Shown here in pieces: positions 10,549 through 20,779 of a stretch of DNA of 64,000 nucleotides; the stretch's first letter is position 1, and every line of letters begins with the position of its first letter. The stretch is taken from contig NZ_BMFZ01000005.1 of NCBI RefSeq assembly GCF_014639435.1, positions 1 to 64,000 of the forward strand, read 5' to 3'. The notes under the pieces are model-generated. The model made no database searches, was not told the DNA's origin, and saw nothing but the letters and a program-made list of their open reading frames with translations. A program made the position numbers and the translations under genes. This stretch comes from Hafnia psychrotolerans. Lineage in GTDB: Bacteria; Pseudomonadota; Gammaproteobacteria; Enterobacterales; Enterobacteriaceae.

Positions 10549-10705
10549 GTTAATTGTACTAACCTTGTTATCTCTATCACTCGACTTTAATCTTTTGAAC
10601 TAGCCACGAAATTACCCCGCGCATTAGATTCAAAGCGGATAGTGCACCAGGATAAAGATCATGGTAATTAGCCGTATATAAATCAGGCAAAGAGATAAGG
10701 AGAGA

Positions 10706-11181
10706 ATGATGGTTGTCCGGTGTGCGCTACCACATGAAGCGGAAAAACTATGGGAAATTAGAAACAGCGCGATACGACATGGCTACAAAACATCCTATGA
10801 CGAAAAGACCATCATGGCATGGACGCAAGATGAAATGCCTGAGAGCTTTCGTAAAACGATCTCCGATAATCCATTTTTCGTGATTGATGACGCTAAGGGT
10901 GGAAAACCGTCGCGACGGGTTTTCTCGATCTCGAAAATCAGAGTGTCGAAGCTATCTTCACCCTTCCTGAATTTACAGGCCAGGGAATGGCGAAGGCCAT
11001 TCTTGAAGCTATAAAAGCCGAAGCTAAAAGACGGGGGATGAAAACACTGGTTTTATCTTCAACGCCTAACGCTTTTGAATTCTATAAAAAGAATGGTTTC
11101 ACTTTGATCAGAGAAAGTTTTCACTATTCCCGGCGGGCAAACATCGAGCTGCGTTGTATGGACATGAGCTGCGATCTCTAA
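10706..11181 (+). pseudogene. GNAT-family N-acetyltransferase, frameshifted
   Basis: The first frame (from 10706) encodes a GNAT N-terminus (MVVRCALPHEAEKLWEIRNS) up to NPFFVIDDAKGGKP and then loses homology. The second frame continues with TGFLDLENQSVEAIFTLP, the acetyl-CoA loop FTGQGMAKAILEAI and a normal C-terminus (VLSSTPNAFEFYKKNGF). Adding one G near 10908 (CCG TCG to CCG GTC) joins them into about 158 codons. A ribosome binding site (AAGGAGAG) is intact, so the lesion looks recent. The substrate is unknown. A sequencing error is the alternative. Confidence 0.8.
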
Positions 11182-11250
11182 CCATCCTCTCGCACCTGGT
11201 ATATGTGGGTGTGTAAGTCATTGGAACCAGCAAACACTAAATCAGCGCAA

Positions 11251-11280
11251 TAAAAAAGGGCCTGGCTTTCGCCAGACCCC
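11251..11280 (-). terminator. rplS operon terminator
   Basis: On the minus strand GGGGTCTGGC-gaaa-GCCAGGCCC is followed by a T-rich run (TTTTTTATT), about 30 nt after the rplS stop codon. It ends the rpsP-rimM-trmD-rplS transcript. Confidence 0.88.
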
Positions 11281-11309
11281 TGTTAACTAAGAGCTTTTTA
11301 AATGTCGCG

Positions 11310-11681
<372 letters not shown>

Positions 11682-11744
11682 CTAGGTAAACTGATATATC
11701 GGGAGGGCATGGCAGATTGCTCATACGATCCCTTAATAGTTTTG

Positions 11745-12488
11745 TTAAATGAGCCGATGTTCCTTTCGGAACTCTCTCAGTAACACCTCTTGCTCGTCAG
11801 TCAGAGCTAGGTTTTCCAGAAGTTCAGGTCTTCTAAGCCAGGTTCGACCCAGCGACTGTTTCAGGCGCCAGCGACGTATATCAGCGTGGTTTCCCGACAG
11901 TAACACCGACGGTACTTCCATGCCTTCCAACACTTCAGGACGGGTATAGTGTGGACAATCGAGCAACCCATCAACAAAAGAATCTTCTTCTGCTGAAGCC
12001 TGACTACCCAGAACGCCCGGTATAAAACGGGAGACTGAATCAATCAGCGTCATTGCCGGTAACTCTCCACCACTGAGAACGTAATCGCCAATCGACCATT
12101 CTTCGTCAATCTCGGTTTTGATTACGCGCTCATCAATCCCTTCATAACGACCACACACCAGAATAATTTTCTGATAGGCCGCCAGTTCACAAACACCGGT
12201 TTGATCCAGCTTGCGTCCCTGAGGTGAAAGATAAATCACTTTAACACCTTCGCCTGCCGCCGCTTTAGCTGCATGAATGGCTTCCCGTAAAGGTTGCACC
12301 ATCATCAGCATTCCGGGACCGCCGCCATAAGGCCGCTCATCCACGGTACGATGTCGATCGTATGCGAAGTCGCGCGGACTCCAGCAATTTACGCTCAACA
12401 GGCCATTCTTTACTGCCCGGCCAGTTACCCCGTAATCGGTGATCGCGCGAAACATCTCAGGAAACAGGCTAATTATACCGATCCACAT
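11745..12488 (-). CDS. trmD: tRNA (guanine-N1)-methyltransferase TrmD
   Basis: Methylates G37 of tRNAs next to the anticodon and so prevents +1 frameshifting. The product is 247 aa; E. coli has 255, and the difference is a shorter C-terminal tail. The SPOUT-fold trefoil knot is visible in [26 protein letters not shown] and [37 protein letters not shown] is also conserved. It lies in the ribosomal protein operon between rimM and rplS. Confidence 0.97.
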   Translation of the reverse strand: MWIGIISLFPEMFRAITDYGVTGRAVKNGLLSVNCWSPRDFAYDRHRTVDERPYGGGPGMLMMVQPLREAIHAAKAAAGEGVKVIYLSPQGRKLDQTGVCELAAYQKIILVCGRYEGIDERVIKTEIDEEWSIGDYVLSGGELPAMTLIDSVSRFIPGVLGSQASAEEDSFVDGLLDCPHYTRPEVLEGMEVPSVLLSGNHADIRRWRLKQSLGRTWLRRPELLENLALTDEQEVLLREFRKEHRLI

Positions 12489-12569
12489 AGCCTACTCCAG
12501 TCAGACAATATTCCACCCAACCTGCTTTAGCGACTTCAGTATTAACTACGTCAGTAAACGCTACGGAGG

Positions 12570-13118
12570 TCAAAAACCAGGATCCCAATCTACTTCGACA
12601 ATGCGAGTAGTGAGATCGACTTTCTTGATAACCTGCCCATCGAGGAACGGGATCAACCGCTCCTTGATTCCGAAGGCATCCTTCAGGTTGGCTTTAACAA
12701 CAATCACATCGTTAGAACCGGTTTCCATCATATCGATGATTTTGCCCAGCTCATAACCTGTCGTTGTGACTACCTGGCAGCCAAAAAGGTCTTTCCAGTA
12801 ATAGTCGCCGTCTTCCAGTGATGGAAGTTGCTTTGAATCAACCACAATTTCGCAATTGGTAAGAAGATTCGCTGCGTCCCGATCGTCATAGCCTTTGACT
12901 TTGATGATCAGGTCCTGAGTGTGGCGTTTCCAGCCTTCCAGCTCGACAACCTGCCACTTACCGGCTTGTTGGATAAACCAAGGCTGGTATTCGAAGATGC
13001 TTTCGGCGTCTTCGGTGGATGAAAACACTCTGAGCCAACCACGAATGCCGTATGTTGACCCCATTTTGCCAAGTACTATCGGCTCAGCGGGCGTCACTGG
13101 ATTGAGTTGCTTGCTCAT
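12570..13118 (-). CDS. rimM: Ribosome maturation factor RimM
   Basis: Assists maturation of the 30S head and binds S19. The product is 182 aa, as in E. coli. It has an N-terminal RimM domain ([20 protein letters not shown]) and a C-terminal PRC barrel ([31 protein letters not shown]). I start at [10 protein letters not shown]. An upstream in-frame codon would add three residues. It lies 18 nt downstream of rpsP. Confidence 0.96.
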   Translation of the reverse strand: MSKQLNPVTPAEPIVLGKMGSTYGIRGWLRVFSSTEDAESIFEYQPWFIQQAGKWQVVELEGWKRHTQDLIIKVKGYDDRDAANLLTNCEIVVDSKQLPSLEDGDYYWKDLFGCQVVTTTGYELGKIIDMMETGSNDVIVVKANLKDAFGIKERLIPFLDGQVIKKVDLTTRIVEVDWDPGF

Positions 13119-13136
13119 TGTTACCACCGCGACAGA

Positions 13137-13385
13137 TTAAGCCGCTTTCTTAGCGTCTTTGATCAGCGAAGAAACGCGATCAGAAACGGTTGCACCCAGA
13201 TCGACCCAATGGGTAATACGATCCAGGTCCAGACGCAGTGCTTCAGCCTGGCCAGATGCCAATGGGTTGAAGAAACCTACACGCTCGATGAAACGACCAT
13301 CACGAGCATTGCGGCTGTCAGTCACTACTACTTGATAAAACGGACGCTTTTTTGCGCCGCCACGTGCTAAACGAATTGTTACCAT
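13137..13385 (-). CDS. rpsP: 30S ribosomal protein S16
   Basis: Small-subunit protein needed for 30S assembly. It is 82 aa ([36 protein letters not shown]), the same length as E. coli S16 and nearly identical. First gene of the rpsP-rimM-trmD-rplS operon. A prominent hairpin lies 25 nt upstream of its start codon. Confidence 0.98.
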   Translation of the reverse strand: MVTIRLARGGAKKRPFYQVVVTDSRNARDGRFIERVGFFNPLASGQAEALRLDLDRITHWVDLGATVSDRVSSLIKDAKKAA

Positions 13386-13409
13386 AACATCCTCTTTAGT
13401 TAATAAAAC

Positions 13410-13441
13410 AACCAGACCCCATCGGGGAACGGGGTCTGGTT
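13410..13441 (-). terminator. Hairpin between ffh and rpsP
   Basis: AACCAGACCCC and GGGGTCTGGTT form an 11-bp perfect stem, followed on the minus strand by GTTTTATT. It may be the ffh terminator. It ends only about 25 nt before the rpsP start codon, so any rpsP promoter downstream has almost no room. An alternative is a leader attenuator through which the ribosomal protein operon reads. Confidence 0.65.
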
Positions 13442-13574
13442 GCTATATAAAAAGCCCGAAAATTTTACTCATTTTGGCGCAAAAAGCAATCGAAAGCGTA
13501 GATTGCCTCCGCTGCTATTTACCTGAGTGATCTCTGAACAGTTTATGTGGCTGATAAATAGCCAGTATTGTCGA

Positions 13575-14936
13575 TCAGCGGCCTGGGAAACCTGGTGGCA
13601 TCATACCTTTCATGCCACGCATCATTTTTGCCATGCCGCCTTTCTTCATTTTTTTCATCATGCGCTGCATATCGTCGAACTGTTTGAGTAAACGGTTGAC
13701 GTCCTGCACCTGCATGCCGGAACCCATCGCGATGCGACGTTTGCGGGAACCTTTGATAATCTCTGGCTTAGCCCGCTCTTTAAAGGTCATCGAATTGATG
13801 ATCGCCTCCATGCGGACCAGCACTTTATCGTCCATTTGTGACTTGACGTTATCCGGCAACTGACCCACGCCAGGCAGCTTGCTCATCATATTGGCCATGC
13901 CACCCATGTTGCGCATTTGCTTGAGCTGATCAAGGAAGTCGGTTAGATCGAAGCCATCGCCTTTTTTAAGTTTGTTCGCCAGCTTCTCAGCCTGAGCGCG
14001 GTCAACTTTACTCTCAATATCTTCGATAAGTGTAAGAACATCACCCATCCCCAGAATTCGGGAGGCGACACGATCTGGATGGAACGGCTCAAGCGCATCT
14101 GTTTTTTCACCCATGCCGAGGAATTTAATCGGCTTTCCGGTGATATGACGAATAGACAGCGCTGCACCGCCACGGGCATCACCATCGACTTTCGTCAGGA
14201 TAACACCGGTTAATGGCAGCGCCTCGTTGAAGGCTTTCGCCGTATTAGCCGCATCCTGACCCGTCATTGCGTCTACAACAAACAGCGTTTCAACTGGCTT
14301 TATTGCCGCGTGAACCTGCTTGATTTCGTCCATCATCGCTTCGTCGATATGCAAACGACCGGCAGTATCAACAATCAGCACATCATAGAACTTGAGTTTG
14401 GCTTGTTGCAGTGCGTGATTAACAATATCAACAGGTTTCTCTTGGGCGTCGGAAGCGAAGAAATCTACGCCAACCTGCTCGGCAAGTGTCTCCAGCTGTT
14501 TAATCGCCGCAGGGCGATAGACGTCGGCAGAAACAACCAAAACCTTCTTCTTTTTCTTCTCTTTAAGAAATTTTGCCAGTTTTGCAACGCTGGTTGTCTT
14601 ACCGGCACCTTGCAGACCCGCCATCAGCACAACAGCCGGTGGCTGGGCGGCAAGATTAAGCTCTGAATTCGCCTCGCCCATGGCTGTTTCCAGCTCTTTC
14701 TGGACTATTTTTACGAATTCCTGACCAGGGGTCAGGCTTTTGTTGACCTCATGGCCAACGGCACTCTCTTTAACCCGGTTGATAAAGTCCCGGACCACTG
14801 GCAGCGCAACGTCAGCTTCCAGCAATGCCATACGAACTTCACGTAATGTTTCTTTAATGTTCTCTTCGGTCAGCCGCCCACGGCCGCTGATATTGCGCAA
14901 TGTGCGCGACAATCGATCGCTTAAATTCTCAAACAT
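13575..14936 (-). CDS. ffh: Signal recognition particle GTPase Ffh
   Basis: Protein subunit of the SRP. It binds 4.5S RNA and signal sequences of nascent membrane proteins and docks with FtsY. The product is 453 aa, as in E. coli. The N domain (1-85) is followed by the G domain with GLQGAGKTTS (about 105), DTAGRLHID and TKVDGDARGG. The Met-rich M domain spans about 300-453, ending in KKMKKGGMAKMMRGMKGMMP. It is upstream of rpsP and divergent from ypjD. Confidence 0.98.
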   Translation of the reverse strand: MFENLSDRLSRTLRNISGRGRLTEENIKETLREVRMALLEADVALPVVRDFINRVKESAVGHEVNKSLTPGQEFVKIVQKELETAMGEANSELNLAAQPPAVVLMAGLQGAGKTTSVAKLAKFLKEKKKKKVLVVSADVYRPAAIKQLETLAEQVGVDFFASDAQEKPVDIVNHALQQAKLKFYDVLIVDTAGRLHIDEAMMDEIKQVHAAIKPVETLFVVDAMTGQDAANTAKAFNEALPLTGVILTKVDGDARGGAALSIRHITGKPIKFLGMGEKTDALEPFHPDRVASRILGMGDVLTLIEDIESKVDRAQAEKLANKLKKGDGFDLTDFLDQLKQMRNMGGMANMMSKLPGVGQLPDNVKSQMDDKVLVRMEAIINSMTFKERAKPEIIKGSRKRRIAMGSGMQVQDVNRLLKQFDDMQRMMKKMKKGGMAKMMRGMKGMMPPGFPGR

Positions 14937-15099
14937 CGTCTCTTGCTCAACGTAATGACAGGCCGCCTTAGCGACACAATTGCGGGATTATAACACGAAG
15001 TGTTGACGATCTCTGCTTTGGCATCTCAGATAGGTTGGAGCGTGAGGCGCGTAACGTTATACTGACCGTCTAATTCATTTTTGATGCTAATGATACGCT

Positions 15100-15894
15100 A
15101 TGTCAGTTTTTCCCGTTATCGCCATGTTTGCCTACCTGCTCAGCCTTGCCCTGATCATCCCGAGCATTATCAGGAAGACTGGCGCATATCGGCGGTTAGC
15201 ATTGATTTCAGTGATCATCGCGCTGATTTGCCATGCTGTGGCACTCCAGCAACGCATCTTCGATGTCAGTACTGGTCAAAACCTGAGTCTGGTTAATATC
15301 GGCTCAGTTGTCAGTCTGATCATATGTACGGTAATGACCATTGTTGCTTCGCGCAACCGTGGTTGGTTTATTTTACCTATCGTTTATAGTTTCGCACTGA
15401 TCAATCTGGCGTTTGTCACCTTCCTTCCTGGTGAGTTCATCACTCACCTTGAGCAAAGCAAAGGGCTACTGGTACATATTGGTCTCGCACTGTTTGCCTA
15501 CGCGACGCTTATTATTGCGGCGCTCTATGCGCTCCAACTGGCCTGGCTCGACTATCAGCTAAAAAATAAACGTCTGACATTCAACAATGACATGCCGCCG
15601 CTGATGACCATAGAGCGTAAACTCTTTCACATCACACAGGTTGGCGTTATTTTGCTAACGCTGACGCTCTGCACCGGCTTGCTATATATGGATAATCTAT
15701 TCAGTCGGGAGAACATTGACAAAGCAGTGCTGTCGATTCTCGCATGGTTTGTCTATATCGTTTTGCTGTGGGGCCACTATCATGAAGGTTGGCGTGGTCG
15801 CCGAGTCGTATGGTTTAGCATGGCAGGTGCCGTGTTATTGACACTGGCCTACTTTGGCAGCCGCATGATCCAGCAACTGATGATTCATCAATAA
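15100..15894 (+). CDS. ypjD: CcsA-like inner-membrane protein YpjD
   Basis: 264-aa integral membrane protein with about eight hydrophobic segments, of the cytochrome c assembly (CcsA/CcmC-like) family. WGHYHEGWRGRR near the C-terminus is the conserved region. Its biochemical role is not established. It is often found next to corB and ffh, as here. The gap to corB is 34 nt, so they are probably co-transcribed. Confidence 0.9.
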   Translation: MSVFPVIAMFAYLLSLALIIPSIIRKTGAYRRLALISVIIALICHAVALQQRIFDVSTGQNLSLVNIGSVVSLIICTVMTIVASRNRGWFILPIVYSFALINLAFVTFLPGEFITHLEQSKGLLVHIGLALFAYATLIIAALYALQLAWLDYQLKNKRLTFNNDMPPLMTIERKLFHITQVGVILLTLTLCTGLLYMDNLFSRENIDKAVLSILAWFVYIVLLWGHYHEGWRGRRVVWFSMAGAVLLTLAYFGSRMIQQLMIHQ

Positions 15895-15928
15895 ATTGCA
15901 GTTCAATCAATAAATAAGGAATTCCCCG

Positions 15929-17218
15929 TTGGAGCACGTCTCGACAACTACCCTCATCATCACATTGATCATTATGGTGGTGGTTTCGGCTTATTTTTCC
16001 GCCTCCGAGACCGGCATGATGACGCTCAACCGATACCGGTTACGCCACCTTGCCAAACAAGGCAACCGTGGAGCACGTCGCGTTGAGAAACTGCTGAAAC
16101 GTCCCGATCAGCTGATAAGTCTGGTTCTCATCGGCAATAATCTGGTCAACATTCTCGCCTCTGCTCTGGCAACAATTGTGGGTATACGGTTGTATGGTGA
16201 CGCAGGCGTCGCCATCGCAACCGGTATTTTGACCTTTGTGGTACTGCTTTTTGCCGAAGTACTGCCAAAAACTTTTGCGGCGCTCAACCCAGAACGTATT
16301 GCATTCCCCAGCAGCCTGCTGCTGCGACCGCTGCAAACAATCATGATGCCTCTGGTGTGGATCCTCAACAGCCTGTCGCGTTTGCTCATGCGCATGCTTG
16401 GTATCAAAACCAATGTCGGAATCAGCGATGCGGTAAGTAAGGAAGAGTTGAGAAGCATAGTGAACGAATCACGCTCGCAGATCTCCCGCAGAAATCAGGA
16501 CATGTTGCTGTCAGTTCTCGATCTGGAAAAAGTCACCGTTGATGACATCATGGTGCCACGTAACGATATTGTGGGGATTGATATTAATGATGACTGGAAA
16601 TCGATCATCCGTCAGTTAACGCACTCTCCGCACGGTCGCATTCTGCTTTATCGCAATTCCCTGGATGATGCCATCGGCATGCTGCGATTGCGCGAAGCTT
16701 ACCGCCTAATGACCGAGAAAAAAGAGTTCACCAAAGAGAACCTGTTGCGTGCCGCCGATGAGGTTTATTTTATCCCCGAAGGTACGCCGCTCAACATCCA
16801 ACTGGTAAAATTCCAACGCAACAAGAAGAAAGTTGGCATTGTGGTCGACGAATATGGCGATATACAGGGACTGGTGACAGTCGAGGATATTCTTGAAGAG
16901 ATCGTGGGTGATTTTACGACCTCAATGTCCCCGACGCTGGCAGAAGAGGTTATGCCGCAAAGTGATGGTTCAGTGATTATTGAAGGCAGTGCTAACGTCC
17001 GAGAGCTAAATAAAGCCTTCAATTGGACTTTACCAGCCGACGGCCCACGCACGGTGAATGGTATGCTGTTGGAAATACTGGAAGAGATCCCTCAAGCGGG
17101 GGCTAGTCTGCGCGTTGAAAATTACGCAGTAGAAATCCTCGCCGTACAAGAGAATATGATTAAACAAGTTCAGGTAAGACCGATGCAACCGCTAAAAAAC
17201 AGTGTTAACCGGCACTGA
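15929..17218 (+). CDS. corB: CNNM/CorB-family magnesium transporter (YfjD)
   Basis: 429-aa inner-membrane protein. The DUF21/CNNM transmembrane domain (1-190; SAYFSASETGMMTLNRYRLR, LVLIGNNLVNILAS) is followed by a CBS pair (VDDIMVPRNDIVGIDI; VDEYGDIQGLVTVEDILEEI) and a CorC/HlyC domain (about 340-425). Family members transport Mg2+ or Co2+. I use the TTG start at 15929 after TAAGGAA, which gives the E. coli YfjD N-terminus (MEHVSTTTLII). Confidence 0.93.
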   Translation: MEHVSTTTLIITLIIMVVVSAYFSASETGMMTLNRYRLRHLAKQGNRGARRVEKLLKRPDQLISLVLIGNNLVNILASALATIVGIRLYGDAGVAIATGILTFVVLLFAEVLPKTFAALNPERIAFPSSLLLRPLQTIMMPLVWILNSLSRLLMRMLGIKTNVGISDAVSKEELRSIVNESRSQISRRNQDMLLSVLDLEKVTVDDIMVPRNDIVGIDINDDWKSIIRQLTHSPHGRILLYRNSLDDAIGMLRLREAYRLMTEKKEFTKENLLRAADEVYFIPEGTPLNIQLVKFQRNKKKVGIVVDEYGDIQGLVTVEDILEEIVGDFTTSMSPTLAEEVMPQSDGSVIIEGSANVRELNKAFNWTLPADGPRTVNGMLLEILEEIPQAGASLRVENYAVEILAVQENMIKQVQVRPMQPLKNSVNRH

Positions 17219-17250
17219 GCCAACCACTTACTTGGGTTTCATCGAAATAG

Positions 17251-17277
17251 AAAAAGACGCGATATCGCGTCTTTTTT
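17251..17277. terminator. Bidirectional terminator between corB and luxS
   Basis: AAAAAGACGCGAT / ATCGCGTCTTTTTT is a perfect inverted repeat between convergent corB and luxS, with A and T runs on either side. Confidence 0.9.
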
Positions 17278-17296
17278 GTGACTAAATGCATTGAAA

Positions 17297-17812
17297 CTAG
17301 ATATGCAGTTCGGTCAATTTCTCTTTTGGCAGTGCCAAATCGTCGTTGTGATTGACGACCACATCGTTATCGAGAATGTGTTGTGCTATTTCCTGAGCTT
17401 CTTTCAGGGAATGCATTTCGTAAGTCCCACACTGAAACTCATTCAGCTCAGGAATTTTACGCTGGTCAGTCACTTTCAGAACGTCGCCCATCGCCGCTTT
17501 CCAGGAGTCAGCAACCAATTTCTCCGTTGGTACGCCAATCAGACTCATATAGAAACCGGTACGACACCCCATAGGCGAAATATCAATGATTTCGACACCA
17601 TTCCCATTGAGATGGTTACGCATAAAACCCGCGAACAAGTGTTCAAGAGTGTGGATACCGCGCTCAGGCATGACTTCAATATTCGGGCGGCAAAAGCGCA
17701 GGTCGAATACAGTGATGGTATCCCCATGTGGGGTTTTCATGGTTTTTGCGACGCGAACAGCAGGTGCTGCCATACGGGTATGGTCTACGGTAAAGCTATC
17801 CAACAGTGGCAT
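17297..17812 (-). CDS. luxS: S-ribosylhomocysteine lyase LuxS
   Basis: Cleaves S-ribosylhomocysteine to homocysteine and DPD, the precursor of autoinducer-2, in the activated methyl cycle. The product is 171 aa, as in E. coli. The metal site [15 protein letters not shown] (His54, His58) and [12 protein letters not shown] (catalytic Cys84) are present, with [15 protein letters not shown] towards the C-terminus. It diverges from the MicA promoter. Confidence 0.98.
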   Translation of the reverse strand: MPLLDSFTVDHTRMAAPAVRVAKTMKTPHGDTITVFDLRFCRPNIEVMPERGIHTLEHLFAGFMRNHLNGNGVEIIDISPMGCRTGFYMSLIGVPTEKLVADSWKAAMGDVLKVTDQRKIPELNEFQCGTYEMHSLKEAQEIAQHILDNDVVVNHNDDLALPKEKLTELHI

Positions 17813-17855
17813 ATCGTCACCCTCCTAAAGAAAAAATGTTTTTTATCGAACTCAG

Positions 17856-17883
17856 GAAACCTTTTCCCATAATACGAGTCTGA
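17856..17883 (+). promoter_or_regulatory. Sigma-E promoter of micA
   Basis: GAAACCT (17856-17862), a 16-nt spacer and TCTGA (17879-17883) match the RpoE consensus GGAACTT-N16-TCTGA. The -10 is 6 nt before the expected MicA start at 17890. RpoE control of micA is well established in E. coli and Salmonella. Confidence 0.78.
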
Positions 17884-17889
17884 ATATAT

Positions 17890-17964
17890 GAAAGACGCAC
17901 ATTCGTTATCATCATCCCTGTAAACAGAGATGTTATTTGGCCACATTGATTGTGGCCTTTTTCT
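17890..17964 (+). ncRNA. micA: MicA small regulatory RNA
   Basis: Hfq-dependent sRNA that represses ompA and other envelope-protein mRNAs under envelope stress. The 5' seed GAAAGACGC followed by GTTATCATCATCCCTG is nearly identical to E. coli MicA. A short hairpin (around CTGTAAACAG) precedes the terminator stem GGCCACA / TTGTGGCC and T run (17939-17964). Position between luxS and gshA is the conserved locus, and the strand is opposite to both, as expected. Confidence 0.93.
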
Positions 17965-17966
17965 TT

Positions 17967-19532
17967 TTAACCGCCGTTAAGTGCGGTCAGATACTCTTCA
18001 AAGCTTAGCTTATCATTGGCTTCAAGATCGCGCTGTCGCTGCCATGAAGCTGCTGATTCTACAGCAAGCTGTTCTGCGCTTAGAATTTCCAGCGGTTCCT
18101 GCAATAGCATCTGGCGATATTTCTCGGCTAACGCTAACCCCAGGTTACCGGCACCCTGCGCTTTGATATCTCGTAAGATGCGTGCGGAGTAGGTCTGCTC
18201 AGGGTTATCAAACCCAACAACCAGTTCGTTACAAACCTCCTGGTATTGCTGGTTACCATTCTGACCATCCAACACTTCCGCCACACGACGCAAGTCGGCA
18301 AACAATGCCTTCCCTACCTGATCAAGTGGCTTACGCTCGTCGTTACAACCGATGCCAATGGTTTGATTAGGCTTACGCCCTTCAAGGATCACGCGATTCC
18401 AGTTTTTACGCGTACACAGCAGTTCATCGCTATTCATCTCTGGTGCATCGGCCAAAGCACACCATATCAAAAACAGATCAAGGAAACGCGCCTGAGACGC
18501 ATCGACACCAATAGGCGAGAAGGGATTCACATCCAAAGAACGCACCTCAATGTATTCGATTCCACCACGTAACAGGGCTTCTGAAGGCGTTTCGCCAGAA
18601 CGAGTCACGCGTTTCGGACGGATCGGAGCATAAAGTTCGTTCTCAATCTGTAACACATTGGTGTTCAACTGCAGATATTGGCCGTCTTTATCCTTGACGC
18701 CCATTGCAGCGTACTCTTCGGAAGGAGTACGGATCGCCTGCTTCACGCCTTTAACATAAGATTCCAGGTCGTTGTATGTAACCCCCAGATTACTCTGCGC
18801 TTTATTGGTGTAACCCAGATCACTCAGACGCAATGAAGTCGCATAAGGCAAATAACACATTCCTGATTCCGTCGTTTCAAACGGTAAGTCTATTTCTCGC
18901 CCTTTCAGGAAGGAGGAACAGATAGCCGGAGATGCTCCGAACAAATAAGGAATAACCCACCCGAAACGGTAGTAGTTACGAATGAGTTTGAAATAGGCAG
19001 CAGAGATTTCATCCTTTCCACTTTCCGCATCAGTGATACCAAGACGTGCTTGCCAAAATTCAAGCGGTAGCGAAAAATTATAATGAATGCCAGAAATAAT
19101 CTGCATCAATGCGCCATAACGGTTTTTAAGGCCCTCACGGTACAGATTTTTTAAACGCCCAATATTGGAAGAACCGTATTGTGCGAGTTTAATCTCCTGC
19201 TCCGCGCCAACGAAACAAGGCATACTCAACGGCCACATTCTTTCATCACCCAGTTCACGGGCAACGTGGCGGTGAACATCACGCAAGAACTTCAGCAGAT
19301 GGTCAATATCACCATCAACCGGAGTAATGAACTCCAGAAGGGATTCCGCGAAATCGGTTGTTATCCAATGATGCGTTAGCGCAGCACCTAAAACCTCTGG
19401 ATGCCCTGTCGCCGCGAGTGAACCATCAGCATTAACACGAAGCGTTTCACGTTCTATGCCACGACGAATACCTTTTACTGCCTGAGGGTGGGCTTCCAAC
19501 CAGGAAAGCGCCTGAGATACATCCGGGATCAA
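17967..19532 (-). CDS. gshA: Glutamate-cysteine ligase
   Basis: First and rate-limiting step of glutathione synthesis: ATP-dependent joining of glutamate and cysteine. The product is 521 aa; E. coli has 518. It belongs to the gamma-proteobacterial GshA family ([57 protein letters not shown]). The start is TTG after GGGAGGT, as in E. coli. MicA is encoded just past its stop on the other strand. Confidence 0.97.
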   Translation of the reverse strand: MIPDVSQALSWLEAHPQAVKGIRRGIERETLRVNADGSLAATGHPEVLGAALTHHWITTDFAESLLEFITPVDGDIDHLLKFLRDVHRHVARELGDERMWPLSMPCFVGAEQEIKLAQYGSSNIGRLKNLYREGLKNRYGALMQIISGIHYNFSLPLEFWQARLGITDAESGKDEISAAYFKLIRNYYRFGWVIPYLFGASPAICSSFLKGREIDLPFETTESGMCYLPYATSLRLSDLGYTNKAQSNLGVTYNDLESYVKGVKQAIRTPSEEYAAMGVKDKDGQYLQLNTNVLQIENELYAPIRPKRVTRSGETPSEALLRGGIEYIEVRSLDVNPFSPIGVDASQARFLDLFLIWCALADAPEMNSDELLCTRKNWNRVILEGRKPNQTIGIGCNDERKPLDQVGKALFADLRRVAEVLDGQNGNQQYQEVCNELVVGFDNPEQTYSARILRDIKAQGAGNLGLALAEKYRQMLLQEPLEILSAEQLAVESAASWQRQRDLEANDKLSFEEYLTALNGG

Positions 19533-19616
19533 ATTGACCTCCCGCTATTTGAAATCATTAACTTGCAAGCATACTGAATCTGCATAGACGTAACCATCAT
19601 GATAAGCGATACCAAT

Positions 19617-20045
19617 CTAACTCCACCATGAAATCCCCTGTAACGTAATGACGGTTAATACCGCATAGCGTATTGTTTTCCCTATACAGAGGAAAAACAC
19701 CACCGGACCCCAAGGCATGCGCAACCAGCCTGCCAACACACATAAAACATCACCCACTACCGGTAGCCAACTCAACAATAGTGCAGCAGGACCAAAACGA
19801 TTCAACCATGCCATTGCGGTATTAAGCCCGCGCTGGGGTTTCAGCCCGGGCAGCAATCGACCAATGATAATATTGGTTATCCCGCCCAAGGTATTGCCAA
19901 AAGATGCAGCTGCCACCAATAAAAGTGGCGACGCACTGCCAGACGATAGCAAGCCAATCAGTAAGATCTCTGAATTTCCCGGCAACAAGGTCGCACTAAG
20001 AAAACTGCTGCCAAAGAGAGATGTCACCGCCAGCATTGTACTCAA
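19617..20045 (-). CDS. yqaA: Small DedA-like membrane protein YqaA
   Basis: 142-aa inner-membrane protein with about four hydrophobic segments, related to the SNARE-associated/DedA group (SSFLSATLLPGNSEILLIGL, LLLSWLPVVGDVLCVLAGWL). Function unknown. I use a TTG start overlapping the yqaB stop. ATG at 20036 would shorten it by three residues. It is co-transcribed with yqaB. Confidence 0.87.
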   Translation of the reverse strand: MSTMLAVTSLFGSSFLSATLLPGNSEILLIGLLSSGSASPLLLVAAASFGNTLGGITNIIIGRLLPGLKPQRGLNTAMAWLNRFGPAALLLSWLPVVGDVLCVLAGWLRMPWGPVVFFLCIGKTIRYAVLTVITLQGISWWS

Positions 20046-20608
20046 AGTGCGCGAACATCCACGACAGCCATATTGGCGCGCTGTGCAGCCTGGATACCAA
20101 AATCAGCATCCTCGAATACTACGCATTTTTCAGGTGGTACGCCGATTAATTCAGCGCATAGTAAAAAGGTGTCAGGTGCTGGCTTGTAGTTCTGTACATC
20201 ACTGGCACCCACAATAGCGTCAAAACAGTGACGTAGACCTAAGTGGCGAAGAAGAGCATCCGCCGTCCAGCGTTCACTGCCTGTACCTACAGCCATCGGG
20301 CGACGACCGTGGTAGAACTTCACCACATCAATGAGCGGAAGTGGTTGTACGATATCCATAAGCATCTCTTGCACGGCAGTGGTTTTCTCGGCAGCAAGAA
20401 GATGAGGATCCAATTCAGCTTGGTTATCATCGATAATAAACTTTGCTATGCGCCACGTCGGCGAACCATTGAGAGCCACCATGGCGTTGAAATCATAGCG
20501 CATATTGTATTTGGACAATACCTGATGCCAAGCCTTACGGTGCGTGGGCTCTGTATCCAATATGGTTCCATCCATATCAAAGATCAAACCCTCGTAGAGA
20601 TCGTACAT
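20042..20608 (-). CDS. yqaB: Fructose-1-phosphate / 6-phosphogluconate phosphatase YqaB
   Basis: HAD-superfamily sugar phosphatase of 188 aa. Motif I is FDMDGTILDTEPTHRKAW (nucleophile Asp), motif II GTGSERW, motif III YKPAPDTFLLCAE and motif IV VVFEDADFGIQAA. In E. coli the enzyme acts mainly on fructose 1-phosphate and 6-phosphogluconate. I start at MYDLYEGLIF after AGGAGT rather than 12 codons upstream. Its end overlaps yqaA. Confidence 0.93.
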   Translation of the reverse strand: MYDLYEGLIFDMDGTILDTEPTHRKAWHQVLSKYNMRYDFNAMVALNGSPTWRIAKFIIDDNQAELDPHLLAAEKTTAVQEMLMDIVQPLPLIDVVKFYHGRRPMAVGTGSERWTADALLRHLGLRHCFDAIVGASDVQNYKPAPDTFLLCAELIGVPPEKCVVFEDADFGIQAAQRANMAVVDVRAL

Positions 20609-20741
20609 CTTGTACTCCTGCTCAGGATAAAAACAGGAAGCCACTTTAGCGTAAAGTCTGTCGAAAGTCGCATTTTGTCAGGGCGATATAAGAAGGGCGG
20701 ACAATGAGATGAAGGGAGATTTGAAGACGTAAGAAATGCCT

Positions 20742-20770
20742 AAAAACAAAAAACTCGCTGGAGCGAGTTT
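20742..20770 (-). terminator. tRNA cluster terminator
   Basis: On the minus strand AACTCGCT-cc-AGCGAGTT is followed by TTTTTGTTTTT. It ends the serV-argV-type tRNA transcript about 145 nt after the last tRNA-Arg. Confidence 0.88.
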
Positions 20771-20779
20771 ATCTAATAG

